In this document: piece after piece, positions 12,682 through 24,443 of the stretch
How positions within the stretch are numbered: the stretch's first letter is position 1
Layout: every line of letters starts with the position of its first letter
Assembly (NCBI GenBank): GCA_030737875.1
Contig: CM060918.1
Coordinates: forward strand, 882,984,403 to 883,048,402
Direction of reading: 5' to 3'
Source of the DNA: Allium sativum
Taxonomy: Eukaryota; Streptophyta; Magnoliopsida; Asparagales; Amaryllidaceae
DNA length: 64,000 nucleotides
Made by a program: the position numbers and the translations under genes
Notes under the pieces: generated by a model
Told to the model about the DNA's origin: nothing
The model's input: the letters and a program-made list of their open reading frames with translations, nothing else
The model's database searches: none

Positions 12682-14010
12682 CTGGCACCTCAGGATGGGC
12701 TATTACTTAAACTAAAGGACATCTCTTTCTTAAGAAAGTTGTGGTGAAGAAAAAATCCATGCATAATCCACCGGGAGGCGCAACAACACAATGAGAAAGT
12801 CAAGAGGCTTCTTCCGTGGGAAATCCTTATACTTAACAAGGGAGGACATGGATTTGGTGGTAAATAACTTACAAACTCATCTCGAGCACCAAGAGAGCTT
12901 GTTAAAGTTACAAGAGAAAATGATGACGAAGTTCCTTAATTAAGGTGGATAGTCAGGGAGACTTGATAATCAGAATATGATTGCTGGACTCGAGCCTAAC
13001 AATGTAAGGAAACTCAACTTAAAACCAGGGAAAATACTAACACACATAGAGAAGTCGGTAATGACCCCTTCTTCGGGATCGGTATTGATCCCTTTAATGA
13101 AAATGAAAACCCCCTATAGATGCTGGACTTTGTACCTCTGGCTTGGCATTCAATGATGGACCTCACAACTCTAGCTTAGGCGATGGAATTCAAGTGCCGT
13201 CGGGCTTGAACCAAGGATTGGATGCTCAGAACACTCGAGCTGCAGGTTTTGGACTAGGATATTGGCATCAACTGCTCAATGAAGGAAACCGAATCATAGC
13301 CATGATTAGAAAGGGTTTGAGAGTTAGTCTATCTTGCTCAGATTTGGATTAGAATCTAAATCCATTTACTCAAAGCATCCGGAATTCTCGGAATCCACTA
13401 GGCTTCAAGTTGCTATGCTTGGAGGCTTACGATGGTGGAAAGGATTACCTCTCATCTAATGCGATATATTCGCCACATTGAAGTACTTGGGTCATCCGAT
13501 GATGCATAGCCAAGTGCTTCCATCTATTCCTCCCATATATAGCTTCTATGTGTTTTAGGTAGTTGGAATCAAATTTAATTGGAAGCTAGAGCAATTTGGT
13601 GGAAAGGTTCGTTGAACAATTCCATCTCCACATCGCTAGGCCTACAAACATGATGAAATTAACCATAATTTAGCGGAGGATCGCAGAGACTCTTCAAAAA
13701 TTCCTAAAAAGATTCAATGCTGCAGTGGCTTTGGTGGATCGACCAGATCCATCAATGGTTTTGATGGCTGCATCTGTAGCAACTTGGATAATTCTGAATT
13801 CAAGATTTCCTTGGAGAGGTATCCCCATGGGATCTTGGAGAATTATACTTCAGAGCCGATAAGTTTCTAAGGCAGGAGGATGAAATAGCATACCGAAAGG
13901 CTCTTGAAGTTAATTATGTCAAGGATGGAGCATGTCCAACTCTGGAAGAAAAAAAAGGAAAACGCAAGGAAGATGGCAATGCAAGACCCATAAGCCAAAT
14001 CAAATAAGGA
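12682..14010 (+). pseudogene. Broken gag of a Tat-like Ty3/gypsy element
   Basis: Gag is the capsid polyprotein of the retrotransposon. Three gag-like stretches lie in order but in shifted frames with stops: an N-terminal helical part near 12840-12945 (DLVVNNLQTHLEHQE), the capsid region near 13420-13790 (EAYDGGKDYL, then FVEQFHLHIA, then ETLQKFLKRFNAAVALVD), and DLGELYFRADKFLRQEDEIA near 13830-13890. The ETL...RFN block and the ADKFLRQEDE-like block are typical of Tat-lineage gag proteins. No zinc knuckle, protease or pol follows. The interval starts at a primer-like TGGCACC next to the LTR end. The copy is dead and truncated. Confidence 0.65.
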
Positions 14011-14587
14011 AAAATTACGATCTATACACAAAACTGAATGTGCGTTCGAAGAAAATCTTTATGGACATCAAAGATCGCCCACCAATCAGGAGGTAGACAA
14101 GACAAGAACTTATTGAATGAGACGTAGCTTTCGGGAAATACTATTTGTTTCACGAAATAGCTGGATATGAAACAAATGAATGAAAAATACTTATGGGATG
14201 CAATTGAAGATCAAGTGAGGAATGGACAACTACGACAATATGTCCATAATCAAATCACAACAGCAGAATCAGAATATCCATTGGCTACAAGAGATAGAGA
14301 CGAATCTATCTCTCAATGTGGCCTTGTCATCAATTCACAAGTGGAAATCGAACAATAATTACGGTTATGCCTCCTACCCATATAGGGGAATTAGCGTGAT
14401 CCCTAGGCATGCTCTTGTAAGACTATGAACCATCAATTTTACTTCTTTGGTTTCTCAGTCAATTTGTAATAAATAGTCTAAAGTATTTACATTGTACGAG
14501 AACTGGCAAAATCCCTAGGCAAGCTCTGAACAATGATAAACCTATTAGTATTTGCAGTATTGTTTACTTTTTCCACTCTAATAAAGT
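14011..14587. other. Unassigned repeat-derived DNA
   Basis: Follows the gag remnant. Two overlapping open frames (14167-14358 and 14222-14428) have no recognisable family, and their frames do not continue the gag. It is probably more of the decayed element. Confidence 0.35.
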
Positions 14588-14986
14588 TGTTTGACGTGTA
14601 TGACCGATGCTCGTCAAACATGGGTTTTGCGTTTCATTACTATAATAAGACCACTTAGCGTGTATGGCGAAGCTCGTCGGGTATGGAATATGCAATTAGA
14701 TAACTATAATAACACCATTCAGTGAGTATGGCTAATGCTCATCGAATGTAAAATCTTAATTCAAACAACTTTAATCACTTGGTGAATTTGGCTAAGCTCA
14801 TCAAGTATAATTTTTTTTAACTATATTGTCCATATGGCTGATGCATTACAAGATCTCGACGAGACTATGGATGATCAAGTATGGATGATACTCGGTAAGA
14901 GTCCGAAGTATCTCGAGACTATCAAGTATGGATGTTGCTTGGTAGAATGCAAACAAAATGGTGAATCGTCAAATATGGACGATGCT
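14588..14986. repeat. Array of loop-conserved small hairpins (left part)
   Basis: About eight diverged units, spaced 35-75 bp, each built as stem, loop like TATGGCTGATGCT, stem. The best stem is TGTTTGACG/CGTCAAACA (14588-14596 with 14612-14620). Others are CATTC...GAATG at 14717-14747 and ACTTG...CAAGT near 14778-14806. Stems differ between units but stay paired. The array resumes at 17145 after inserted DNA. Confidence 0.6.
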
Positions 14987-16126
14987 TGTAACAACCCGCC
15001 ATTTTGATCGGCCCAAGTCAGTGGTTTAACCAATTTGAAGCATTCAAAACGACGGATTGTTATTGGATTGCAGGGTTTAAAATGGAATTTAACACGTAAT
15101 CGCAATGTTCAACAATAGTAGCAAAATAAATTTTATTCAAATATCAGAGTTTCCAATATTTTATACAGTGGAAAAATATATATATATTTACACATAATTT
15201 CTTTTAATAAATTACCTCTTTTGTCAAGCTTTGTACGCACATTCATCTTCTCGTGCCTCTCCTCTTCAAGAGCTAAACCTTTGTTTATTGCTTTGTCGAT
15301 ATATGAAAAACAATTGTGGTTTTGACAGTGCTATCCTCTGGAGCTACTAACACTACGAGAATATAATACTGCTTAAATGACATAAATAAAGAAAAAAACC
15401 AAAGTACATGGTTACATAGTTAATTGATGAAATAAACATTTGTTACAATATCCATAATCTTTACTATACATTGCATGTGTACGTAGCATAGGTAATTCAC
15501 TAGTTATAATTATAATAGACTTATCAATTTTGTTTCCTTTAGGAGAAACATATAAAAAAAAATGAGTTTTTAGTGTAGATGTATGGATAACATAGATGTT
15601 TTATCCATTTCACTCACTTGCATTAAATCCCTCATGATAATTCGAGTGTAACATGTTTTCAAGGATAAACTCTCAATCAATTTAAAACGCCACATGTATT
15701 AGTAAGGAGAGGCACATGCATACATTCAGAAATCAACAAGGATGTATGATGAACTTGTTTGACCACTAAAAAGTAAAAAAAAAACATGTGAGAATAATAC
15801 TTCGGAACATGCTTCACCATTTGGCAAAAATTAAAAAAATCTAAAGCCAAAAGTAATCTGGAAACAAACTTTATTAAGGAAAACTAAATTAGAAACATGT
15901 ATCACGCAGATAACTCTTCCTTGATATCACTTTGATTGTTAAACAAAGTAATCATAGTAGCATTCTGCTCTGTTGGGATAGAAATCAAAACAAAAGAATT
16001 GAAACAATCAAGTACCACGTAAGGAGGTTGTACAGAACTAAAGCAAATGCTATAGGGAAAGGGACTAACTAATGCCATACAAAAAAATGAAACGCCATAT
16101 CCCTTCCTTTTATTTTATCCGGAATC
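14987..16126. repeat. LTR-like fragment starting TGTAACAACCC
   Basis: Begins TGTAACAACCCGCC, the same start as the LTRs at 40549, 59121 and 60330. It interrupts the hairpin array. No matching right end (GGGTTGTTACA) is seen before 16127, and no coding is recognised. It is a probable truncated LTR, with orientation unresolved. Confidence 0.4.
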
Positions 16127-16131
16127 CAAAC

Positions 16132-17133
16132 TGTAACGACCTGAAAATCCGTACCAATTTGAGCTGACTAATATCATACACATTCAGCCCAAAGTGCACG
16201 AAAATTTAGATCATTAATAGAAAGAAATAAGAGGATGAGAAAGATAAGATAGAACTAATATAATATAAGAAGAAGAAGAACACAACTGAGCAGAATCAGA
16301 GTAAACACGAATCTCACAGCGGAATAAATAAAATGTATTATATACCATAACTTTGAAATACAAAACTATATTGTATATACATACCGTTATCAGAGTACAA
16401 TACATCGTATCACAACAGAAATAATCTCTAAATACTAACGGTGAAGCATTCTGCCTTTAGCTCCTCTAAGTTTATCTGTAAAAGCTTGAAACACTTGACT
16501 GCCTGTACAGATCTGGGCACCCAAGAGTTTAGGGAAAAACAAACAAAATAAACTCTGGGTCAGTCATGGGACTGGTGTGAGTAAATTCCAACCATACGGT
16601 TACTTATGTGTGGATTGGTCTTACTATTATCCATTTGTTTCAAAAGGATTTTCAAAGTTGAACCGTATGGTTGGAATTTACTCACACTAGTCCCATGACT
16701 GACCCAGAGTTTATTTTGTTTGTTTTTCCCTAAACTCTTGGGTGCCCAAATCTGTACGGGCAGTCAAGTGTTTCAGGCTTTTACAGATACATTTGGAGGA
16801 GCTAAAGGCAGAAGCCTTCACCGTTAGTATTTAGCAATTATTTCCACAGTGATACGATGTATTGTATTTTGATAATGGTATGTATATACAATACAGTTTT
16901 GTATTTCAAAGTTATGGTATATAATACATTTTATTTATTCCGCTGTGAGATTCGTGTTTACTCTGATTCTGCTCAGTTGTGTTCTTCTTCTTCTTCTTCT
17001 ATTCTATTAGTTCTATCTTATCTTTCTCATCCTCTTATTTCTTTCTATTAATGATCTGAATTTTCATGCACTTTGGGATGAATGTGTAGGATATTAGTCA
17101 GCTCAAACTGGTACGGATTTTCGGGTCGTTACA
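16132..17133. mobile_element. LTR-derived 1-kb foldback element with 5-bp TSD
   Basis: Left arm 16132-16601 and right arm 16661-17133 are inverted copies, about 95 percent identical by eye, around a 59-nt loop. Ends are TGTAACGACC and GGTCGTTACA. A perfect 5-bp target duplication CAAAC flanks it (16127-16131 and 17134-17138). TG...CA ends and a 5-bp duplication are LTR-retrotransposon hallmarks. The loop plus right arm, read on -, resembles 24660-24790 of the nearby LTR. No coding is seen. A transcript would fold into a hairpin of about 470 bp. Confidence 0.8.
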
Positions 17134-17144
17134 CAAACTGTAGG

Positions 17145-17303
17145 CTATTAAGTACGGTTTATGCTTAATAGTCTAACCAGTCTATAAATCGTCAAGTATG
17201 GCTGATGCTTGGTAGGATTCAACCAAACCATGAACTGCCAAGCAAGGATCATGCTTGGACGGGATCAACTAAACTTAAAACGCTAAGTATGGCTTATACT
17301 TAG
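17145..17303. repeat. Array of loop-conserved small hairpins (right part)
   Basis: Four units: CTATTAAG/CTTAATAG (17145-17152 with 17164-17171), GTCAAG/CTTGGT (17191 with 17208), CCAAGC/GCTTGG (17238 with 17253) and CTAAGTAT/ATACTTAG (17283-17290 with 17296-17303). Loops resemble those of the left part, for example TATGGCTGATG. The segment to 17381 holds nothing else I recognise. Confidence 0.6.
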
Positions 17304-17381
17304 TAGAATCCCGACAAGGATCCAAAACAATAATATATAGAAGATACATGACCAAAACCCGACGAGTTACAAAGTAACCGC

Positions 17382-19747
17382 GGTATTTCTTATGGTATTT
17401 AACATACCATATAACAATGATAAATATTATCCAAACACATATGATCTACAACAAATTATATATCACATCATATATCACAATATATGAATAACAGTAAAAT
17501 AAATGTTGAGGAATCCAGTTCGATCGCTCCAACCTGTTTCCCTGCATCCACAGATGTTACACAATATAATTCACATCAATTTCATTTCAATATGAAACAT
17601 TTCTGCTAAACAGAATCAATGTTTTATTAACGATTTATATATATATCGTTATCTATAATTTCAACCAATACATAAGCAATTCGACCAAACAGTTAACACA
17701 CATCAATCAACAGATAATTATCCGTTCTAAGAATATGTTATAAAAATATAACTGTTCAGAGTTGGTGAGGTTACTCACATTGGACGATCATCGTTAATAA
17801 TGTAACCATCGCTTGATTCAGACGGACAATTTATTTTGCAATAAACTATAACGAGCTCCGATTCACTCCCAGTCAGTTCCATTGTATAGCAGTCGTCCAT
17901 ACGATCCTAACGGATCTTGTTTTACTGAATTTCGTTAACATATGACGAAGTTATTCAGTTTACAAGCTTTTAAACAATTTAAATTAAAATAAACTAATTC
18001 CATTCACCATTTGGCCTTACCCTTCAAATAAAAACTGGCCCAACTACCTCTAAAGCCAAAACCCGCTGATCCTTCTTCTTCCTTCGCACAAACAAATCCC
18101 AACTCCAGGATTCCAAGCCGCCCCTTCCATCATTTACAGTGAGACATCCTCCTTGTATCTACACTTTGATTCCACCATAGAATCCCTCTCCACCTTCTCA
18201 CAAATTACACACTCATTCCCTTTAACTCGCACCTTTCTTGAAGGTTCTGACATACCAGCGCAAGTCACGGTATCAGCAAATGGATCGACATTATTAAATT
18301 CCAGAAATTCCCAAAAATTTCTATGAAGTGTTATTTCACTTCCTAATTCCAGAAACAAACTCAGATCGAGCTCAATCCTCTTGAAATTCTTGATGTCTCG
18401 AACCCTAGGACTAATGAGATGGCGCTGAAAAAATGTCGAGACTCCAACACTTGATCGCATGCACTAAAAATGGTATGAGAGTGAAGAGTAGTCGGCCAGG
18501 AATCCAAATATATGTATCTTGGCATTTATAGGATTTTGTTAGTATTTCTTTTGGATTTTTGAAAGAGGATGTTCTTCACGTTTTGAAGTTTTTGAGTGGC
18601 GGCTTATGAGAACGATTTTATAAAGTGGTCATGATTTTTGTGTGGCTGAAAAGGATGAGTGCGTGGCCTTTTCTAGGCCATAGAAGGGTTTGAGATATTT
18701 TATTTTTATTTTCATTTATTTGTTTCTGCACTTTAACAATCCCTACAAACACACACGGTACTTAAAAATCATGAAAATTGACGTACAACTACAGTTTGAC
18801 ATTACGAACCCAATGAAACTGTTTTTGTCAAATTCCGACTCCGTATGCTCACACAGCATATTTTTAACTGTCAAAATATTAACTATTTTTCAGATTAAAA
18901 TCCCGTACGGCCACATACTGACTCTATAAATCACGAAAATTGAAACCTAACAAAAATTTAATATTGAGGATCTAATAAAATTAGTTTCGTCGAAAGCAGA
19001 GGTCGTTTGCAAAACTGGCTATTTTTAAAGCTCTAAATGAACCCTTTTTAAAAATAAATATATTTAAAAATAATTAAATTTAATATTTATAAATAAATAT
19101 TATCATATATATATATATATTCACATACAATACCGTACAGCTCTAAAATATCCCTATCTGGATTTATAGCTCGATATTTCAAAGTTCCCAGTTATATCGA
19201 TATTCGAGTTATATTAAATTTCTTTTATAATATAAATAAATCGATATAAATTATAAAGGAATTCCACAGCGACTTTTCTAAAATTTGATTTGGACATAAC
19301 TCAAAATCTACACAATGAAATCCTGATTTTTCTCTTCCACTAGAAAAATATACTTCACCAGCTCCTTACGTTTCTTGTTTCACAGAAATCCGATTTAAAA
19401 CGAACACTATATATCCAGTTGAAGTTCAAATCGCCAAATAGCTAACTGCCACGCCATGTCGAGCTCGAATTTAATTAAAATATAATTTATATGTTCGACT
19501 TCGTTTATATAATATATTCGCTAATATAATTCAATTCTAAACTGAATTATATATTCTAAATAATCCAATTCACACTATATTGTGAATTCCATTATTTTTG
19601 ATTATTTCTGAATTAAATATATTATTCTATTATTTGAATTAATTAAATAATCTATATAATTTAATTAAATAACCATTAATTCTCTAAATCCCTATTTAAA
19701 TAATTAAATAAATTAATTATATATCGATGAAAATACGGGTCGTTACA
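17382..19747 (-). repeat. Left LTR (3' LTR, partial) of - oriented Ty3/gypsy element
   Basis: 2366 bp that match 27880-30237 over the whole length with scattered changes. Ends ...GGGTCGTTACA at 19747, followed by a polypurine tract on - (19748-19760). A TATA box on - lies near 18519-18530 (complement CCTATAAATGCC). The outer part present in the right LTR is missing here. The - open frame at 18134-18460 is not kept in the right copy (a 2-nt difference shifts it), so it is not called a gene. Confidence 0.75.
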
Positions 19748-21135
19748 TTCTTCCCCCCTTAATATAATTTTCGTCCTCGAAATTGCTAAGGTAGAAAACA
19801 CACCATATTAACTGGGTAAAATTATTTGTTTACTTCTTTAATTTCAGTTTCAACCGAACCAATTTAATTTCAATTAAATTATTAATTTATTCTTACCAAC
19901 TAAAATTTTCTAACACCTTAAATCTTCGAAAAATTTCGCCAGCACCTCCTTTGTATTGGCCAATAGCTCAAACTCCAACTCGCCTCTCTAGGCCTTCTTC
20001 AACCCAAAAGAAAATCAAACAGCCAAGCGACTTGCCAAATCGGCTCATAAATCTCATGCTTATACCAAATATAAACTTGTACCTTTTTGTCGGGCATATC
20101 AAATTTATCACTTCCATCTGTTGTTAATTCAGCATATACCAATGTTATCCCAACCAAACTCCAATCAATTCATTCTCAAACCAAATCATTCACTTATACC
20201 AAAGTCGAATTTCATTTCAATATCGAGTTTCATTTCGATTCAAACCCTTAACTCCACTTATCTAGTTCCATTTCAAATTCCGATCACATAAATCCAAATT
20301 TTTCAATAACATTCTAATCCAATTCATCATCAATTTGCTTTTGCACATTTCAGTTCAATTTCCATTTAATTGGCTTTAATTCAATTTCAATTTTCTTTCC
20401 CAAATTTCAATTCAATTTGGTTTTAATTCAAACAGTCTTTCCCTGGGAATTTTAAACAGTTCACCATATCGAAAATCAACTTTCCTTTTCAGGATTCAAA
20501 ACAGCTTGCTTTTCTCAAATCAATTCAAAAACAAAACCTTTGGTAGTAATCCGTCGCTTAGAACTCGAAAATGAACACTAATGATGTCGCGAATCATCAT
20601 CAGGGTTATTTCCTAGCCATCGAAGTGAGTTCAACACTATATTACTTTCATAACCATTTCTAAACACTTCTATTTTGAAATACATTTCAAAATATCTTTC
20701 ACAATGCTTGATCAACAATTTAAAATCTCTCAGGATTTTAAAATTCATCTATATTTAACCCAGATTCATTTATAAACACTTTTTCAAATTTCCAAGGTTT
20801 TAATTCCAATTCTGGTTTTAATTTCATATTTAATTCATCTGATTTCACGTATTTCATTTATACAAATTCTGATTGGCTATTTACATAACCATTTCACATT
20901 TGATAATCTTATTCGATTATAATAGTGACCAACACATCCAATATATTATAATCATTTCAATATAAATCCTTTATATCAAAATATAATTTGGGTTAAATTA
21001 TTTCATTTACCCTCTTTTCAAAACATATCGTGTCGGTTCATCGTATTTGAGTGTTTATAAACCCTACCGATACGGTGGATCAAACTGATCGACCAGAACT
21101 CATAAACAACTCAACCAATAAATCTCCACAATATA
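19748..21135 (-). mobile_element. Interior remnant of the same element, non-coding
   Basis: Starts with a polypurine tract (19748-19760, on - ATTAAGGGGGGAAG...). Next is the complement of GCAATTTCGAGGACGAAA at 19767-19784, the usual pre-polypurine signature. No gag or pol motif is seen. The interior continues after the solo LTR at 24303-24443. Confidence 0.6.
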
Positions 21136-22417
21136 TGTAACACCCAATGTCCATTAATGTCACTCACAAAGGGAATGCATCAATGTCCATGAAGTGTTAG
21201 TGTTGTATAGAACAGATAAATTACAAGAATAAATAAATAAAACAACACATCGGAAGTTAAAACTTATTTTATTTCATCATAACTCAAAATGAGTTTACAT
21301 AAGTAGTTTCCAAAACCATTACAATAGGATCAGTAGTCTTTTCCAAAAACTTCAAAGTACATAAAGAAGCAAATACTTAAATAACATAAATGCATAAATC
21401 TCCTTTGAGCATAAGAAAAGCCATAAAGATGAGAGAGTCCCAAGCGATACATCTACTATCTTCAAGCAACTGAAAGAAATCGGCACTAAGTTGTAGTATT
21501 CCCTCCTTGCAAACCTGAGGGGGGGAAAGGAAGAAAAGAGGTGGAAAGAAAAGGGGGTCAAAGATAAAGTCTGGCGAGTGCGATAACTTTAACAATATAA
21601 TTATCAAAATAACTAGGCTAAGGCATAAGCTGGAAAATATGGAAATGACTGTGAACAATTGGGTATGACAGAACAAAACGAGGAAATAAGATGAACCAAG
21701 ATATCGTTAAAGGCGCCCCTAATCATTATAAGATAATTACTACACCGCACCGCCACTAGTCACCCAAAAGGTTGATCCCGCCTACAGAACTTAATAATAA
21801 AAATGGTAGTTTAGTGTACCCCTAGCTACCTTCATAGGTGTCGTCTGCCCCTATCTCCACTAGGTGTACCCACTACCCCCATTCGATCGGCTCCCTAACT
21901 CGTAGATACCCGTGCTGGCCCCACAGTGGGGTGTATCACTCCTCAAAGTGACAACCCGATACAACAAAAAATGCACAGCTTATATCTACATGATGCAACA
22001 ACGTCTTACCTATCACCCCGGGCCCACACATGCGTATGAACCCGTTGGACTTGCGTTGCCACCGCTGACCCGTTTTGACCTCTTACAATCAAATCCAGTA
22101 CGCGTGTCCCGTCCTCGACCTGGGTCGAGCCCACAAAGATACTTAATGGGTTACTGGTTTGAAAAGGGCCCCTATGCATGACACAAGCTTTCCACCTATG
22201 CTTGGTCCCCTATAAGGTTTTTCCCCCACTTAACCCCATTCTTATTCATGTCTTCTTACATGTTTCAATCTTGGTTAAGTGCATCTAATCATATTTCAAA
22301 TGCCACCCAAGGCACCCACTAAATTCCACATGCCACCCAAGGCACCTACTTTACCCCCTCATGTCCCACTACATGTTTATCTGGTTAAGTGTTTCTTAAT
22401 TCATTAAGAATGTAACC

Positions 22418-22521
22418 TTGTAAAGACCTCCCACATTAGACTGGCATTTGTGGCAGCTGGATTTACCGGGCGGGTCCGGGCAGTCTTACACATAAACGAG
22501 CCTAACCTCGTGTCTTTACAA
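22418..22521 (-). other. Structured LTR module A1
   Basis: Nested stems: P1 TTGTAAAGAC/GTCTTTACAA (22418-22427 with 22512-22521, perfect), P2 TTAG/CTAA, P3 TTTGTG/CATAAA. Kept unpaired tracts are CTCCCACA (left) and ACCTCG (right). The apical part contains CCGGGCGGGTCCGGGCAG. Shown on - because the LTR is transcribed that way. Confidence 0.75.
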
Positions 22522-22541
22522 CTGTTACGCATTTAATTTAT

Positions 22542-22644
22542 GCCTAAGACCTCCCACATTAGAGTGGCATTTGTGGCAGCTGGATTTGCCGGGCGGGTCC
22601 GGGCAGTCTTACACCACAAAAGAGTCTAACCTCGTGTCTTAGGC
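22542..22644 (-). other. Structured LTR module A2
   Basis: P1 GCCTAAGAC/GTCTTAGGC (22542-22550 with 22636-22644), P2 TTAGA/TCTAA, P3 TTTGTGG/CCACAAA. It lies 20 bp from A1. The P1 arms differ from A1 on both sides and still pair. Confidence 0.75.
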
Positions 22645-23122
22645 GATTAATTACACCTAATTAATTACGCCTAATTTGAATTAATTTCCCTATTCAAATT
22701 GCCAATCAATTACAAATTTAACTATGTACATAATTGACTCAACTATGTCCATCTATTTATGGTATATAAAATTATACCAATTAACATCACATTTAAGGCA
22801 TTTATGCCAATTCTCAATAATAATTTTTTTAATATTATCCCATTGCTCCACGTTGTACGTTCGTTCGTTTAACGTAAAATATACGTTAGACTCGAATAGT
22901 CTAACTTATGGAATAAAGAGAAAACATCACAACATGCATAGAATAAAAACTAGATCAAAACATAAGGGGTGAACTTGCATGTGTGAATAAGGTTTTTCAT
23001 CCAAAAACTTGCATAGGCAAAAGTTAAAAACTTTCATAAACTATGGATGTCATAGATCTAATCATAAGGTGTAAACTTGCATAGGCAATGGTTACAAACT
23101 TTACATTGCATGATTCATACTC

Positions 23123-23126
<4 letters not shown>

Positions 23127-23180
<54 letters not shown>
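23127..23180. repeat. (AT)n(AC)n microsatellite
   Basis: About 15 AT units run directly into about 12 AC units inside the solo LTR. Confidence 0.95.
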
Positions 23181-24302
23181 CTGCATATGTGATTTATACA
23201 ACATAAACTATGATGTAAACTTGCATCTAACTCACACATGTCATAGCCTAACTTTAGATCCAATTCACACACAAAATATGTGTCATGAAACAAGTAAGGT
23301 TGTATATGATTCTCACTAACTTGCATATGATTCATATCTAAATTAACATCTAAACTTGCATACATACATATGATTTAACATGTGAATTAGTTCCAACAAC
23401 ATAACCAAACTAGCATATGAAACATCATTATGAATTGATTGTACATAAGCCAACAATTAACATAGATTTACAACATAGATGATAACATCACAACTTTACA
23501 ACATAGATAATACATCATAGATTTACAACATAGATAATAACATACGGTCAATGATTCACAACATAACCATATAATCCAAATCATAGCTCAATCCAATTAA
23601 ATTGTTAATTATCTTATTAAAGAAATCGAACTCACAAAAAGGTCTTGCGTTCTGAAATCTGAGTTCTGAAATTGATTTAGCTCGCCTTTGTAGTAGATTC
23701 GTTATTGTTTAGATTAGAGTTGAATAGAACCAAATTGATTAGCTTCATTTTCCCTCTAGTTGGGGCCGGCTACTCTAGGTTACAAGATGACAGCATGACG
23801 ACCATGATTCATATTTTTATTTGATTTTAGGGTTTGAGTCTACCCATATTTATATAGAATTTCAATTTAATTATAGCCATCGGATGATCTTAGGGTTAAT
23901 CAAAACCACTCAGTCAGGATAGGGTGACACCTTAGCCCTAATGACTCAGCAAGGAGTCAGAAAGGACTCAACAATGAGTCACAATATGGATCAGATTGAA
24001 CCAGAAAGCTATGAAGGCTTTCTGCTCGGCCTGGGCGCACTTGGCAGGTGCGCCAGTGCCACTTTTGTACTGGCGTGCTTCCCAAGTGCGCCAGTGCAAA
24101 TATTTTTTTTGATTCTTCCGTCTAACTTCGTTCGTCCATATCTCCTTCATCCGGTATCTGTTTTACGCAAACTCGGACTCTATCTCAACTATAATTCCGA
24201 GACGAATACAATGGCGCAACTTGTTTCCCTTAATTCTCACATCCGGTATTAATTATTCTTGAATTTAGTTAATTCGATTATTCAAAAATTCGGGGTGTTA
24301 CA

Positions 24303-24443
24303 ATATAAAACCATTTTATATTGAATAACAAATACGTTCACTCGTATATATACACTCAACTCAATCTAGGGTATTGCTAACCCCGTCTCTACTGAGTCAC
24401 GCCACAGAGCCAAGGTAATTACTTAACCTCGATTTGATACCAC
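24303..24443 (-). mobile_element. Interior remnant with primer-binding site
   Basis: Resumes the interrupted interior and ends with the primer site: the complement of 24431-24442 reads TGGTATCAAATC, close to the tRNA-Met type TGGTATCAGAGC. The right LTR starts one base later at 24444. The adjacent text (AGGGTATTGCTAACC...) resembles, on the other strand, the leader of the + element near 8690. Confidence 0.6.

Larger units (their letters stand above)
21136..24302 (-). repeat. Solo LTR, 3167 bp, TSD ATATA
   Basis: Starts TGTAACACCCAATG and ends ...CGGGGTGTTACA. A perfect 5-bp duplication ATATA lies at 21131-21135 and 24303-24307. It is related to the LTR of the intact element at 46872 but clearly diverged. 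TATA on - lies near 23846-23856. It holds two structured modules (22418-22521 and 22542-22644), an (AT)n(AC)n run at 23127-23180 and a GC-rich inverted repeat at 24034-24092. It arose by LTR-LTR recombination of a full element. Open frames inside it are chance. Confidence 0.88.

Noticed and set aside
18134..18460. 108-codon - frame in the left LTR
   Set aside because: The homologous stretch in the right LTR differs by 2 nt inside the frame, so it is not conserved. It lies in the transcribed LTR part and has no known domain.
23077..23365. Open frames on both strands across the dinucleotide repeat
   Set aside because: Repeated YIYIYI and THTHTH residues come from the (AT)n(AC)n microsatellite.
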